Source: Oscillospiraceae bacterium (GTDB lineage: Bacteria; Bacillota; Clostridia; Oscillospirales; Acutalibacteraceae). From it: a stretch of DNA of 64,000 nt. Shown in pieces: positions 24,723 through 33,399 of this stretch. The stretch's first letter is position 1. Each line of letters starts with the position of its first letter. The DNA is taken from assembly GCA_025757685.1 (NCBI GenBank), contig CP107220.1:1199501-1263500 (forward strand). The letters are read 5' to 3'. A model generated the notes under the pieces. The model was not told the DNA's origin and did not search any database. It saw nothing but the letters and a program-made list of their open reading frames with translations. A program made the position numbers and the translations under genes.

Positions 24723-25969
24723 CCTGCCTGTTCCTTTCCGGTTAAAAATCCAACGGGGTGTATGGTATGGTCATCGTGGGGATTAAAACGGGACAGCCCG
24801 GTATCCCCCAGCAAACTGGCCCGCTGAATACAGTAGTTGCCAAAGCGGCGCTTCAAATCATCCACCGTGCGCTCCAGCTTGGCTGCCCGCTCCCGCTGCT
24901 CCTGGGTATGGGCCAAATCAAACTGCACACAGGGTTCCAGCTCAAAGTCCGTCACCGACAATCCAATGCTGCGCAAGGGTGCGCCCCAGCGATAATTGGC
25001 ACAAAACAGCGCCATAGCCGCCTGCAAAATCTCCGTGCTCACATCGGTGGCGGCGGCCAGCTTGTGTCGCCGGGTAAAGGTTTGCAAATTCTTATCCCGC
25101 AAGGAGATGCACACCGTGCGCCCTTGCAGTCCCTGCTCCCGCATACGGCGGGCCACACTCTCTGCCAGCACGGTAAAGACCACCTTTACATCCGTATCAT
25201 CCACCAGATCCCGGGGCGTGGTGGTGGAATTGCCCACACTCTTGACCGCCGCCTTGGCATCCATATGCTGTACCGGCGAAGTATCCTCCCCCCGGGCAAA
25301 GGCACGGAGCATCAGCCCGTTCTTGCCCAGCAGACCTTGCAAAAAATCCGACCGAGCCGCCGCCAACTCGCCGATGGTATAAACGCCGTAAGCGTTCAGC
25401 TTGCGGGTGGTGGCCGGGCCGACGCACAAAAGATCACTGCACGGCAGGGGCCACACCACCCGGTGGTAGTTTTCCCGGCTGATAACCGTTACCGCGTCCG
25501 GCTTTTTATAATCTGAACCCAATTTGGCAAAGATCTTGTTAAAGCTGACCCCCACGCTGACGGTAATGCCCAGTTCCGCCTTTACCCGACAGCGAATTTC
25601 CTGGGCGATCTGTTCCCCGGTGCGGTCATCGCCGGTCACATCCAGCCAGTTCTCGTCCAGCCCGAAAGGCTCAATATAGTCGCTGTAATCCTCATAGATC
25701 CGCCGTGCCATCTTGGAAAAGCGCATATACAGCGGGAAGTTCGGCGGCACCACCACCAACTGCGGGCACTTTTGCCGCGCCTGCCACAGCGGCTCCCCTG
25801 CCACCAAGCCATAGCGGGAGGCAATTTCGTTTTTCGTCAGGATAATTCCGTGGCGGCTCTCCGTGCTGCCGCCCACCGCCACCGGTTTGTCTCGCAGCTC
25901 CGGGCGGTGCAAGCACTCCACCGAGGCATAAAACTTGTTGCAATCCACATGCAAAACGGTGCGCTCCAT
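24719..25969 (-). CDS. dinB: Y-family DNA polymerase (DinB/Pol IV-like)
   Basis: 416 residues. The palm domain carries VDCNKFYASVE (D9) and LDENWLDVTG (D105/E106), the metal-binding carboxylates; both motifs deviate from typical Pol IV (VDMDAFYASVE and SIDEAYLDV), as in a Firmicutes subgroup. Fingers motif SRHGIILTKNEIASRYGL, HhH region and little-finger domain follow. No obvious beta-clamp peptide was pinned down at the C-terminus. The enzyme copies damaged templates with low fidelity. A LexA box and consensus promoter lie upstream, so it is SOS-induced. Coupled to the small gene at 24492. Confidence 0.93.
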   Translation of the reverse strand: MERTVLHVDCNKFYASVECLHRPELRDKPVAVGGSTESRHGIILTKNEIASRYGLVAGEPLWQARQKCPQLVVVPPNFPLYMRFSKMARRIYEDYSDYIEPFGLDENWLDVTGDDRTGEQIAQEIRCRVKAELGITVSVGVSFNKIFAKLGSDYKKPDAVTVISRENYHRVVWPLPCSDLLCVGPATTRKLNAYGVYTIGELAAARSDFLQGLLGKNGLMLRAFARGEDTSPVQHMDAKAAVKSVGNSTTTPRDLVDDTDVKVVFTVLAESVARRMREQGLQGRTVCISLRDKNLQTFTRRHKLAAATDVSTEILQAAMALFCANYRWGAPLRSIGLSVTDFELEPCVQFDLAHTQEQRERAAKLERTVDDLKRRFGNYCIQRASLLGDTGLSRFNPHDDHTIHPVGFLTGKEQAG

Positions 25970-25993
25970 TCCCTACGGCTCCTTTCCCATTAT

Positions 25994-26043
25994 CGAACAT
26001 TTGTTCTACGACATAGCATACACCGATTTTGACTGTTTGTCAA
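25994..26043 (-). promoter_or_regulatory. dinB promoter with LexA (SOS) box
   Basis: On the minus strand TTGACA (26043-26038), a 17-base spacer and TATGCT (26020-26015). Just downstream of the -10, CGAACATTTGTTCT (25994-26007 on the plus strand) matches the Gram-positive LexA box CGAAC-N4-GTTCG at all but the last base. Confidence 0.88.
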
Positions 26044-26079
26044 GAGCCGGAGCGGCAAAAAATGCAGGTAGATTTTGCC

Positions 26080-26108
26080 TTGACGGTAGGTGCTTTTTCT
26101 TATATACT
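26080..26108 (+). promoter_or_regulatory. Promoter of the HprK-fold gene
   Basis: TTGACG (26080-26085), a 17-base spacer and TATACT (26103-26108), 24 bases before the ATG at 26133. Divergent from the dinB promoter. Confidence 0.8.
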
Positions 26109-26132
26109 AATGGGTAGAATTGAGGTGCAACT

Positions 26133-26858
26133 ATGCCGTTTTACGATATTGCCGGGCTGGTGGTGGAGATCAAGCACCCCACCGGCAGAACAGAAAAGCA
26201 AGCCCGTCCCTACCTGTGCAAGGACCAAGAGGGGCAGACGGCGGACATGACCATTGATGTGACGGAGCAGCGGGTAACGGACGCTATGGCCGAGCACCCG
26301 GAGATGAACCGGGACGACTGGTACTATATGCTCACCGGCTCGGATTTTTACACCCAGCTGCTGAAATTCCAAGGTATTTTGCTCCACTCCAGCTGCGTGG
26401 TGGTGGACGGCGCGGCCTACGCTTTTTCCGCAGACAGCGGCACCGGCAAATCCACCCACACCGCCCTGTGGCTCAAGCACTTTGGCAACCGGGCGTATAT
26501 GCTCAATGACGACAAACCGGCCATTCGCCTGGTAGGCGACCGGGTGTATGCCTGCGGCACCCCCTGGAGCGGAAAATATGATTACTCCACCCCAGGCATG
26601 GTTCCCCTGGCGGGCATTTGCTTCCTTGAGCGGGCGGAGGAGAATTTTATCCACCCGGCAGACACCAAAAAGGCAGTGTTCAACATTTTCTCCCAAACAG
26701 TGCGCAAGCTGGGGCCTAACGCTATGGAGCGGCTGTTTGATATGCTGGAGACCATATTTGCCAAGGTGCCCCTGTACGAACTGGGCTGCAACATCAGCGA
26801 TGACGCGGTGCGCACCTCTTACAACGCCATGAAGCCAAAAGGTCAAAGCGAAAAGTAA
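26133..26858 (+). CDS. HPr-kinase/PEPCK-fold nucleotide-binding protein
   Basis: 241 residues; ATG preceded by GAGGTG. FSADSGTGKSTHTALWLKHF (about 98-117) is a P-loop of the HprK/PEP carboxykinase type, LNDDKPAIR (about 124-132) supplies the paired acidic residues, and GTPWSGKYDYSTPG is a further family pattern. Such HprK-related proteins occur as orphan kinases or in peptide-modification cassettes (as in ScmC). No PTS HPr, precursor peptide or modification enzyme is adjacent, so the substrate is unknown. It is a monocistronic unit divergent from dinB and ends at the terminator 26880-26903. Confidence 0.75.
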   Translation: MPFYDIAGLVVEIKHPTGRTEKQARPYLCKDQEGQTADMTIDVTEQRVTDAMAEHPEMNRDDWYYMLTGSDFYTQLLKFQGILLHSSCVVVDGAAYAFSADSGTGKSTHTALWLKHFGNRAYMLNDDKPAIRLVGDRVYACGTPWSGKYDYSTPGMVPLAGICFLERAEENFIHPADTKKAVFNIFSQTVRKLGPNAMERLFDMLETIFAKVPLYELGCNISDDAVRTSYNAMKPKGQSEK

Positions 26859-26879
26859 ATACAAGCGAAAAAAGAAAGG

Positions 26880-26903
26880 CAGTTACCCAAAAACGGGTAA
26901 CTG
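26880..26903. terminator. Bidirectional terminator between HprK-fold gene and histidine kinase
   Basis: CAGTTACCC (26880-26888) pairs with GGGTAACTG (26895-26903), loop AAAAAC; TCTTTTG follows on the plus strand and a T/C-rich tract on the minus strand. Confidence 0.85.
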
Positions 26904-26922
26904 TCTTTTGTTATCTATGACG

Positions 26923-29538
26923 TTATTCCGCTGTGTCCTGCGGCAGGGCGTTCTTCGGCTGCGGCAAATACACCCGAGCCTTAAACAAATCGCCGTCAAT
27001 GAGCAGCTCTAACTTCCCTTGCTGGGCGCTGCACAACTCCTGGGCAATGCTTAGGCCCAGACCGTTGCCCTCCTTGGTGCGGGAAGCGTCGCCTCGCACA
27101 AACCGTTGCGTCAGCTCCTGAGGTGAAATATTCAGCGGCTCGGCAGAAATATTTTTAATTTCAAACACGCCGAAATCCCCTTGCTTATACACACGCACAT
27201 ACACCCGGGAGTCTGCGGCAGAATACTTCTTGGCATTTTGCAGCAGATTTTCCAGCACCCGGTAGGTTTTGGAACCGTCGGCAAACGCCTGTACCCGGGG
27301 CAAATCCGGATCCAGCACCAGTTGCAGCCGGTTCTCCTCAAATTCCTTTTGGTACTCCCCGATCGCCTGGGCGGTCAGTTCGCCCAGATCCAGCACCATA
27401 GGGTGCAGGGTGATGTTGCCGGAGGACAGCTTGGACGCCTCAATCAAATCCTCCACAAGCCGTGCCAGCTTGGTGCTCTTTTCCGTCAAAACAGCCATAT
27501 ATTCCTTGGCTTTTTCGTCCGTCTGGGGGCACTTGGACAGCAAATCCGTATAAGTAATAATGGAGGTAATCGGGGTCTTTAAGTCGTGGGACACATTGGT
27601 GATCAACTCCGTTTTCAGCCGTTCATCCCGCACTGCCTGATCCACGGCGTTGTGCAGCTCCTGATTGGTATAACGCAGACTGCCGGCCATGGCGGCCAGT
27701 GCCGGGTGGAGATGTGCCGCCTCCACATCCGTGCGGTTGGCTGCGGCCTCAATCACCCGGTCCAGCTGGAACAAAAAGCGCAGCGCGTAGCCCACGCAAA
27801 AGCCGTTAAAGCCCAGGCCTACCAAGCCGCTGATCACACCGACCACCGGCGCCTCTCCATTCAGAAACGATGCAAACAGCAGCACCAATATAATATTGAT
27901 CAGCAGATAGCCTACGGCGCAAAAGACCATATTGCGCTTAAAGTGCCGCGGGGTATAGGCCAGCCCCCGGATCACACGCCGATTGAACCGGTGCAGTTTG
28001 CACAACAGACGCCAAATCCCCAAGCAAATATAATACAGCAGCGTGCCCTTATACAAGTGTTTCTTAGACTTGCAAAGGCGCACAAAAGACAGGGTCAACT
28101 CTGCATACAGCCCCCAGGCCACCGCGCCCAAAGCGCCGCAGGCCGCTAAGAACAGTCCGCCGTAATACAGGGTGCTGAGCTGATAGCCATAATAATTGGA
28201 CAGGTCATTAAACAAATTACCGAACAGCACCACACCCAGCCCAGCAATTGCTGCGGCGATGATCGCCGTGTGCAGCTCCAAGGGAATATAATCCATCCAC
28301 AGCAGGCGCACACCGTCCGTACCGGCACGGCGACCGCAACCCAGACAGGCCAGCACCAAAAAGGCAAGGGCCAGCACCGCCAGGCAAACAGCCGCTACGG
28401 TCATTGCCACGGTATTTACATTTTGCATACGGGTGCACAAGGCATTCAATTCCACAAAGTCCGGAAGCATATCGTTGCCGCCGGCCACAGTGGGGTCTAT
28501 GCCTACATAAATGCTCATATCTCCGTCCATTAGGTACTGTGCAGCGTCCGATCTGGCATTGCCGGCACCGTAATCCGTGCCCCGCAGGTTCTCCCCCGCT
28601 TTGGTCTTGGAATAGTACACCGGCGCGTTCTTTAGCGACGCCGGCGATTTGCCCTCTGCCAACTGGCTGACCACCTGACCGGTGATATTGTCCTTGGCAT
28701 AGAATTGCAGGCATTGCAGCTCTTGCAAATTTTGGCGCATCTCCTGCTGCTCGTCGGCAGCGAATTGAAATCGTTTCACCACCGCTTTGTCATAGAGCTT
28801 TTTGATGTGGGTCTCAGCCGATTTGATCGTCTCGCCCAAGGTCAGGTCATCATCATACATATCCGCCGATACCGTTTGGCCATCCACCGTAAAATCGAAC
28901 GTGTAATAGCGGATTAGGTCGTCCGGCTCTTCCGACATATCGCTATAATACTCCACGCCGTTACTGCTGCGCAGCCAATTTGCCAGCTGCAAATAGGGCT
29001 GATAATCCTCCCCCGCCCGGGTGCCGTTGACAATCTGTTGCAAATCCCGAATCAGCCCCGGTGCGTCCCGATCCTCTGCCACCACTTTCTTTATGGTCTT
29101 GGTGGGCACTTTATAGTTGGGTATATTCTTGCCGATATTTGTAATATCTTCATTTTTCAGCCCGGCATAGAACACCAGCGTTTTGCGAATGGCCGTGGCC
29201 TGGTTCTTCTTATATTGCTCCAGTGCGGCCGCCACGCTGTCCGCCTTGGCTTTCTTCAGGGCAGCCGCCTTTTGTTGCAGCTGCTTTTGCCCCGCCAGCA
29301 GCGTGATCTCATTGACGATCTCGTCCAGCTCTGCTTTGAAAATCGTAGTCTGTACCAGACTTCCCTTTTTCGCTACGGACGGATCGGTAAATGCATCATC
29401 GTTATACAGGCCGCTGACCCGCATCACGGCGCTCAACAGTGCCACCGAGCTAAAGGCCAGCACCATAGAGAGCACCACGCACAGCGCCTTAAACCATCTG
29501 CTTTCTCTAACACTTTTCCACTTTGTATCCAAGTCCAT
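26923..29538 (-). CDS. Sensor histidine kinase with large N-terminal sensor and several membrane helices
   Basis: 871 residues, far larger than a typical two-helix OmpR-partner kinase. Helix at about 16-38, then an extracytoplasmic region of about 340 residues with Lys/Gln-rich helical stretches, then several membrane helices (about 380-620). The kinase core follows: H-box NVSHDLKTPITSI with H651, N-box LENLLQNAKKYS and G-box GNGLGLSIAQEL. The ATG overlaps the response regulator by 32 bases and has AAAGGTGGTGT upstream, so the pair is co-translated. The input signal is unknown; cell-envelope stress is a plausible guess given the acylation operon just upstream on the same strand. Confidence 0.9.
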   Translation of the reverse strand: MDLDTKWKSVRESRWFKALCVVLSMVLAFSSVALLSAVMRVSGLYNDDAFTDPSVAKKGSLVQTTIFKAELDEIVNEITLLAGQKQLQQKAAALKKAKADSVAAALEQYKKNQATAIRKTLVFYAGLKNEDITNIGKNIPNYKVPTKTIKKVVAEDRDAPGLIRDLQQIVNGTRAGEDYQPYLQLANWLRSSNGVEYYSDMSEEPDDLIRYYTFDFTVDGQTVSADMYDDDLTLGETIKSAETHIKKLYDKAVVKRFQFAADEQQEMRQNLQELQCLQFYAKDNITGQVVSQLAEGKSPASLKNAPVYYSKTKAGENLRGTDYGAGNARSDAAQYLMDGDMSIYVGIDPTVAGGNDMLPDFVELNALCTRMQNVNTVAMTVAAVCLAVLALAFLVLACLGCGRRAGTDGVRLLWMDYIPLELHTAIIAAAIAGLGVVLFGNLFNDLSNYYGYQLSTLYYGGLFLAACGALGAVAWGLYAELTLSFVRLCKSKKHLYKGTLLYYICLGIWRLLCKLHRFNRRVIRGLAYTPRHFKRNMVFCAVGYLLINIILVLLFASFLNGEAPVVGVISGLVGLGFNGFCVGYALRFLFQLDRVIEAAANRTDVEAAHLHPALAAMAGSLRYTNQELHNAVDQAVRDERLKTELITNVSHDLKTPITSIITYTDLLSKCPQTDEKAKEYMAVLTEKSTKLARLVEDLIEASKLSSGNITLHPMVLDLGELTAQAIGEYQKEFEENRLQLVLDPDLPRVQAFADGSKTYRVLENLLQNAKKYSAADSRVYVRVYKQGDFGVFEIKNISAEPLNISPQELTQRFVRGDASRTKEGNGLGLSIAQELCSAQQGKLELLIDGDLFKARVYLPQPKNALPQDTAE

Positions 29539-30196
29539 ACACCACCTTTAAGTATTTGGGCTCCTTGGGGTTGATCTCAATCTTTTCACGAATGTTGCGA
29601 ATGTGCACCGTCACGGTCTTTTCCGTGCCGTAGGCCGGTTCGTTCCATACCGCTTCATAGATTTGGGCGCTGGAGAGCACACGGCCGATATTGTGCATCA
29701 GATATTCCAATATCTTATACTCCCGGGCAGTCAGCCGTACCGGGTCGCCGTCTACCGTCACTTCCTTGGTATCCGTATCCAGCACCAGGCCGCCGGTGAC
29801 CAGCTGGCTCTCCCGCACCTCCAGGCTGCCAAGACGCACATAGCGACGGATTTGGCTCTTGACCCGAGCGGTCAACTCCAGCGGGTTGAAGGGCTTGGTC
29901 ACATAATCATCGGCGCCAAAGCCCAGACCGGCGATCTTGTCCGTGTCCTCGCTTTTGGCCGACAGCAGAATAATGGGAAAATTATATTTCTCCCGCAGCT
30001 TTAATGTGGTTTTCAGTCCGTCCAGCCGAGGCATCATAATGTCCAGCACCATACAGTGGATCTCCTCCCCCTGTACTTGCTCCAGCGCCTCCAGCCCGTC
30101 CCGGGCACACAGCACCCGATAGCCCTCCTGGCTAAGATAAATGCGCAGAGACTCTAAGATCGCCGCGTCATCATCGCACACCAATACCGTAAACAT
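29507..30196 (-). CDS. OmpR/PhoB-family response regulator
   Basis: 229 residues from the ATG at 30196 (AGGGAGA 8 bases upstream); a longer open frame to 30286 is not used. Receiver domain with acidic cluster CDDD (8-10), phosphorylation site D52 in VLDIMMPRLDG and KPFNPLEL; C-terminal winged helix with VRLTAREYKILEYLMHNIGR and VTVHIRNIREKIE. It pairs with the kinase at 26923, whose start lies within its 3' end. No recognised target site; the acylation operon ending at 30390 is the closest upstream gene set. Confidence 0.93.
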   Translation of the reverse strand: MFTVLVCDDDAAILESLRIYLSQEGYRVLCARDGLEALEQVQGEEIHCMVLDIMMPRLDGLKTTLKLREKYNFPIILLSAKSEDTDKIAGLGFGADDYVTKPFNPLELTARVKSQIRRYVRLGSLEVRESQLVTGGLVLDTDTKEVTVDGDPVRLTAREYKILEYLMHNIGRVLSSAQIYEAVWNEPAYGTEKTVTVHIRNIREKIEINPKEPKYLKVVYGLGYKVEKC

Positions 30197-30340
30197 TGCT
30201 CTCATCTCCCTCAAGTGATACAAAGTGCTTGCTCCATTGTACCACAAAAATCCCCAACGGAAAACCCGTTGTACACATTTAACCACACATTCTTAAAAGC
30301 AACGCAAAGGAAATCTAAAGAACCGGTAAAATTTGGTCGG

Positions 30341-30378
30341 CAAAACAAAAAGCTGCCGCAGCATAAGCACTGCGACAG
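30341..30378 (-). terminator. Terminator of the acyl-transfer operon
   Basis: CTGCCGCAG (30353-30361) pairs with CTGCGACAG (30370-30378), one G-T pair; on the minus strand TTTTTGTTTTG follows. It ends the four-gene unit starting at 34917. Confidence 0.83.
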
Positions 30379-30389
30379 TCTTTGTATCT

Positions 30390-31505
30390 TTATTGCTTGG
30401 AAACAGCTTGAACGGAGGGATCGTAAGGGTCGCCGGTATGGGGCTGTTCTTTCTTATGCCGGTCGTTGGGCACAGGGTTGTTGTTTTGCCCCGCCGTAGG
30501 GCCTTTGCGCTTTTCCACATCGCCGCCCTCTTTCAGGTGCTTGATGTAGGTGGTGTAGTCATCGTTCCACCCGGCGTATGCTGCATTTTGGCGCTTATCC
30601 TCCAGCTGCACATGGTTCTTAATGTACTGCCCCACATAGAGCGATACTTTTTTGGCGCCGTAGCAGTTCAGGTGGTTGCCGGCGTCCCGGCTGTCCGTTT
30701 TCCAGCTAAAGCCGATCTCCTTGCGTTTCAGATCCAAATCCAGGAACGGAATGCCGTTTTTCTTGGCATAATCATTCACCGCATTGTGGCGGGCATAGGT
30801 CCAGGTGGTTTGGGACGGCACCTGCACCAAAATCAGCTGGGCACCGTTCTTTTTGCACAGCGCATTCAGCTCGTCCAGCTTGCGCACAAACAGCGGATTG
30901 ATCTCGTCTCGCTTTTTGGTCTTTTTGATATATTCCTTGCCCCGATACGGCACCTTGGCACCGGACACAAACTGCCCCTTGGAGGCAAAGCGGGCAGAGT
31001 AGGACTTGCGCTTAACCGCCATCTTGGGGTCAAACTGCTTCCACCGATCGTGGTACTCCAGCACGCTGAACTGGTTGAGCATCTGCTTACGCGCATCCCG
31101 GGCAATCACTTGAACAGAGTTGGAGTTGGTGTACAGCTGATCCGTTTCCAGGATCACCACCTTGGGCTTTTGGGTTTTTAAGCAATTCTCCACCGCGCGA
31201 ATAGATTCGCCGATCAGCTGCTTGCCGGTACCGCTGACATAAGAGGTAAAGCCGTAGTTTTTCCACATTTCCATAGGCGAAAAACCGCTGTAAGCATCAC
31301 TGTTGCCTACAATAAACACATCCAGCGTGTCCTTCTCCAGCGACAGATAGCCGCTGGCGTTGGGGTTCACGAACCCGGCTGCGTCATCATTGTTCTTCGG
31401 CTCCAATAGAAAGGAAATACCGTAGAGCAAAAGCAGCAAAATCAAAATAAAGGACACCAGGCGGGTGCAATTTTTCAATATCAACTTAGTCTTTGCAGTC
31501 ATCAT
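30390..31505 (-). CDS. Membrane-anchored SGNH-type acyltransferase partner (DltD-like)
   Basis: 371 residues, start with AGGAGGGG upstream. One N-terminal membrane helix (LVSFILILLLLLYGISFLLE), then an extracytoplasmic SGNH domain: nucleophile Ser in block I, FIVGNSDAYSGFSP, and a C-terminal D-x-x-H arrangement in SRDAGNHLNCYGAKK. In DltD and AlgX/AlgJ such domains move acyl groups handed over by an MBOAT protein. The C-terminal about 55 residues are polar and Pro/Asn-rich, likely disordered. It is the last gene of the operon, 10 bases after the MBOAT gene. Confidence 0.78.
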   Translation of the reverse strand: MMTAKTKLILKNCTRLVSFILILLLLLYGISFLLEPKNNDDAAGFVNPNASGYLSLEKDTLDVFIVGNSDAYSGFSPMEMWKNYGFTSYVSGTGKQLIGESIRAVENCLKTQKPKVVILETDQLYTNSNSVQVIARDARKQMLNQFSVLEYHDRWKQFDPKMAVKRKSYSARFASKGQFVSGAKVPYRGKEYIKKTKKRDEINPLFVRKLDELNALCKKNGAQLILVQVPSQTTWTYARHNAVNDYAKKNGIPFLDLDLKRKEIGFSWKTDSRDAGNHLNCYGAKKVSLYVGQYIKNHVQLEDKRQNAAYAGWNDDYTTYIKHLKEGGDVEKRKGPTAGQNNNPVPNDRHKKEQPHTGDPYDPSVQAVSKQ

Positions 31506-31515
31506 GCACCCCTCC

Positions 31516-33102
31516 TTAGAATTGACCGTAAATAGGCGCTACCGTTTCATAGCCGGTACCGTAGGCGCCAAAGACGATCACGCCGATAATCAGCGCCAAG
31601 AACACCGCATACCGCAGCACTACCGGACGGCGAGCCAGCTCCGTGCGAATGGTGTGGCCCTTCTCTTGCAGCACCTCTACAATGCCTACCACCAGCACGC
31701 CGATACCCATAATCAGGAAATCCTGCCAGTCGTTACCCAGAGACAGCACCGTGCCGTTGGTTAAGCAAGCGCCGTCAAAATCCGTAAAGATACGCGCCAG
31801 GCTCTGGCCCCACTGGGGAATGGTGTGGCAGCGGAACAGCATCATGCCCACATTGACGATCAGGAAAGTACGCACCATCTGGAACAGGGCAAAGCCCTTA
31901 CTCTCCGGCGCAATATGCAGTGCGTGCAGCAGCTTGTCCGACACCGGGCGCAGGTACATACCGATCATCATTAAAATGTAATAATACAGCCCGTAGAGTA
32001 CATACTTCCAACTGGCGCCGTGCCAAATGCCGTTAAAGAACCACACACAAAACAGCGCAAAGGTCATGGGCACCAAGTTGGCAAAATAATCGTTTAATTT
32101 CTTTCTGGTATGCTTACTTAAATTCATCAGCCCCTTGGACAGGGACACGGAGAAGAACACATACTCCTTGATCCACGCGCCCAGGGTAATGTGCCACCGC
32201 TGCCAAAATTCGTTGATGGTTTTGGAGAAAATAGGGCGACGGAAGTTCTCTTGCATCTCCACCCCAAACAGCTGGCCGGTGGCGCACACAATATCCATAC
32301 AGCCGGAGAATTCGCAGTAGATCTGCACAGTATAAAGCAGGGTGCCCAGCAGCACCATAGACCCGGCCTGGTCGCCGTTGTCAAACACACCGGTAACAAA
32401 CAGGTTGGCTCGGTCGGCAATGACCATCTTCTTAAACATACCCCAAAAGATACGCATCACCGCTTGGGCGTCTCGCTCAAAGTCAAAGCTGTGGCCCTCC
32501 ACCAACCGGGGCATCATGATCTCATACTTGCCGATAGGACCCTCCGTCATTTGGGGGAAGAAGCTGAGAAACAGCGCCAGTTTGAAGAAGTTACGCTCCG
32601 GCTTGTACTTACCTCTGTACACATCCACCACATAGCTGACCGCACACAGGGTATAGTAAGAAATACCCAGGGGCAGCAGAATTTGCACCGGCTGATAGGT
32701 GCTCTTGCTGCCAAACAGCCCGGCAATGCCGTAGGCGCTCTCTCCCAGGAAATTTACATATTTTAAGGCTATTAACAACCCAAAGACGCCCAGTACCGCC
32801 ACGGTGACCACCGCGCGCTTCTTGGCGTCATATTTTTTGCGAATTTGTTTCTTTTCCTCTTTGTCGGCAGCTGCCTTGCGCCGGGCTTTGCCCTGATCAT
32901 TCAGGTGGCCCAGCAGCAGCCCGCCACCGTATACGATCAGGATGGCCGCCACCAGCCACAGCGTGCGCAGCCCCGCTGCCATCACATAGTAAACGGCGCT
33001 GGCGCCCAGCAACACGCACCATTTGGCCCGCTTGGGCACAATGGTATAAATCAGCAGGCTGATTCCTACAAAGAGAAAGTAAGTAACAGATGTAAATGAC
33101 AT
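31516..33102 (-). CDS. MBOAT-family acyltransferase (DltB/AlgI-like)
   Basis: 528 residues with about 11 membrane helices. MBOAT hallmarks are INEFWQRWHITLGAWIKEYV and the catalytic-histidine motif FFNGIWHGASWKYVLYGLYY; SFFPQMTEGPIGKYE is also shared with AlgI/DltB. A charged cytoplasmic loop at about 75-105 is rich in Lys and Arg. MBOAT proteins of this class pass an acyl group across the membrane from a carrier protein or CoA to an extracellular polymer. The carrier protein gene directly upstream points to carrier-bound substrate. Confidence 0.9.
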   Translation of the reverse strand: MSFTSVTYFLFVGISLLIYTIVPKRAKWCVLLGASAVYYVMAAGLRTLWLVAAILIVYGGGLLLGHLNDQGKARRKAAADKEEKKQIRKKYDAKKRAVVTVAVLGVFGLLIALKYVNFLGESAYGIAGLFGSKSTYQPVQILLPLGISYYTLCAVSYVVDVYRGKYKPERNFFKLALFLSFFPQMTEGPIGKYEIMMPRLVEGHSFDFERDAQAVMRIFWGMFKKMVIADRANLFVTGVFDNGDQAGSMVLLGTLLYTVQIYCEFSGCMDIVCATGQLFGVEMQENFRRPIFSKTINEFWQRWHITLGAWIKEYVFFSVSLSKGLMNLSKHTRKKLNDYFANLVPMTFALFCVWFFNGIWHGASWKYVLYGLYYYILMMIGMYLRPVSDKLLHALHIAPESKGFALFQMVRTFLIVNVGMMLFRCHTIPQWGQSLARIFTDFDGACLTNGTVLSLGNDWQDFLIMGIGVLVVGIVEVLQEKGHTIRTELARRPVVLRYAVFLALIIGVIVFGAYGTGYETVAPIYGQF

Positions 33103-33127
33103 AACTTGCTTACCTTATGTATAATTT

Positions 33128-33355
33128 TTATTCGTCCTGCAATTTTTCAATCATCTGCCACATCGCCTGGGCGGACTGAAAGTTCTCCGGCACAATCATC
33201 AGCGGGGTAATCTCCACATCAAACTCATCGCTGAGTTTTGCCACCAGCGCCATAATCGCCAGAGAGTCAAACACCTTGTCATCAATCAAGTGTGTCTCAG
33301 ACTTAAAGTCTACACCGGGTTTCATTTCTTCCAAGATTTCAAGCAATTCTTCCAT
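33128..33355 (-). CDS. Acyl/peptidyl carrier protein (DltC-like)
   Basis: 75 residues. KVFDSLAIMALVAKLSDEFD contains the DSL motif whose Ser receives 4'-phosphopantetheine, and VDFKSETHLIDD is the usual acidic lead-in. Length and DSL without a following MD-type tail resemble DltC more than fatty-acid ACP. It sits between the adenylating enzyme (44 bases upstream) and the MBOAT gene, so it most likely carries the activated acyl group between them. A phosphopantetheinyl transferase must be elsewhere. Confidence 0.87.
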   Translation of the reverse strand: MEELLEILEEMKPGVDFKSETHLIDDKVFDSLAIMALVAKLSDEFDVEITPLMIVPENFQSAQAMWQMIEKLQDE

Positions 33356-33399
33356 TTTTAGTTCTCCTTTTTCATTATATATAAATTTTTGAATGGACT

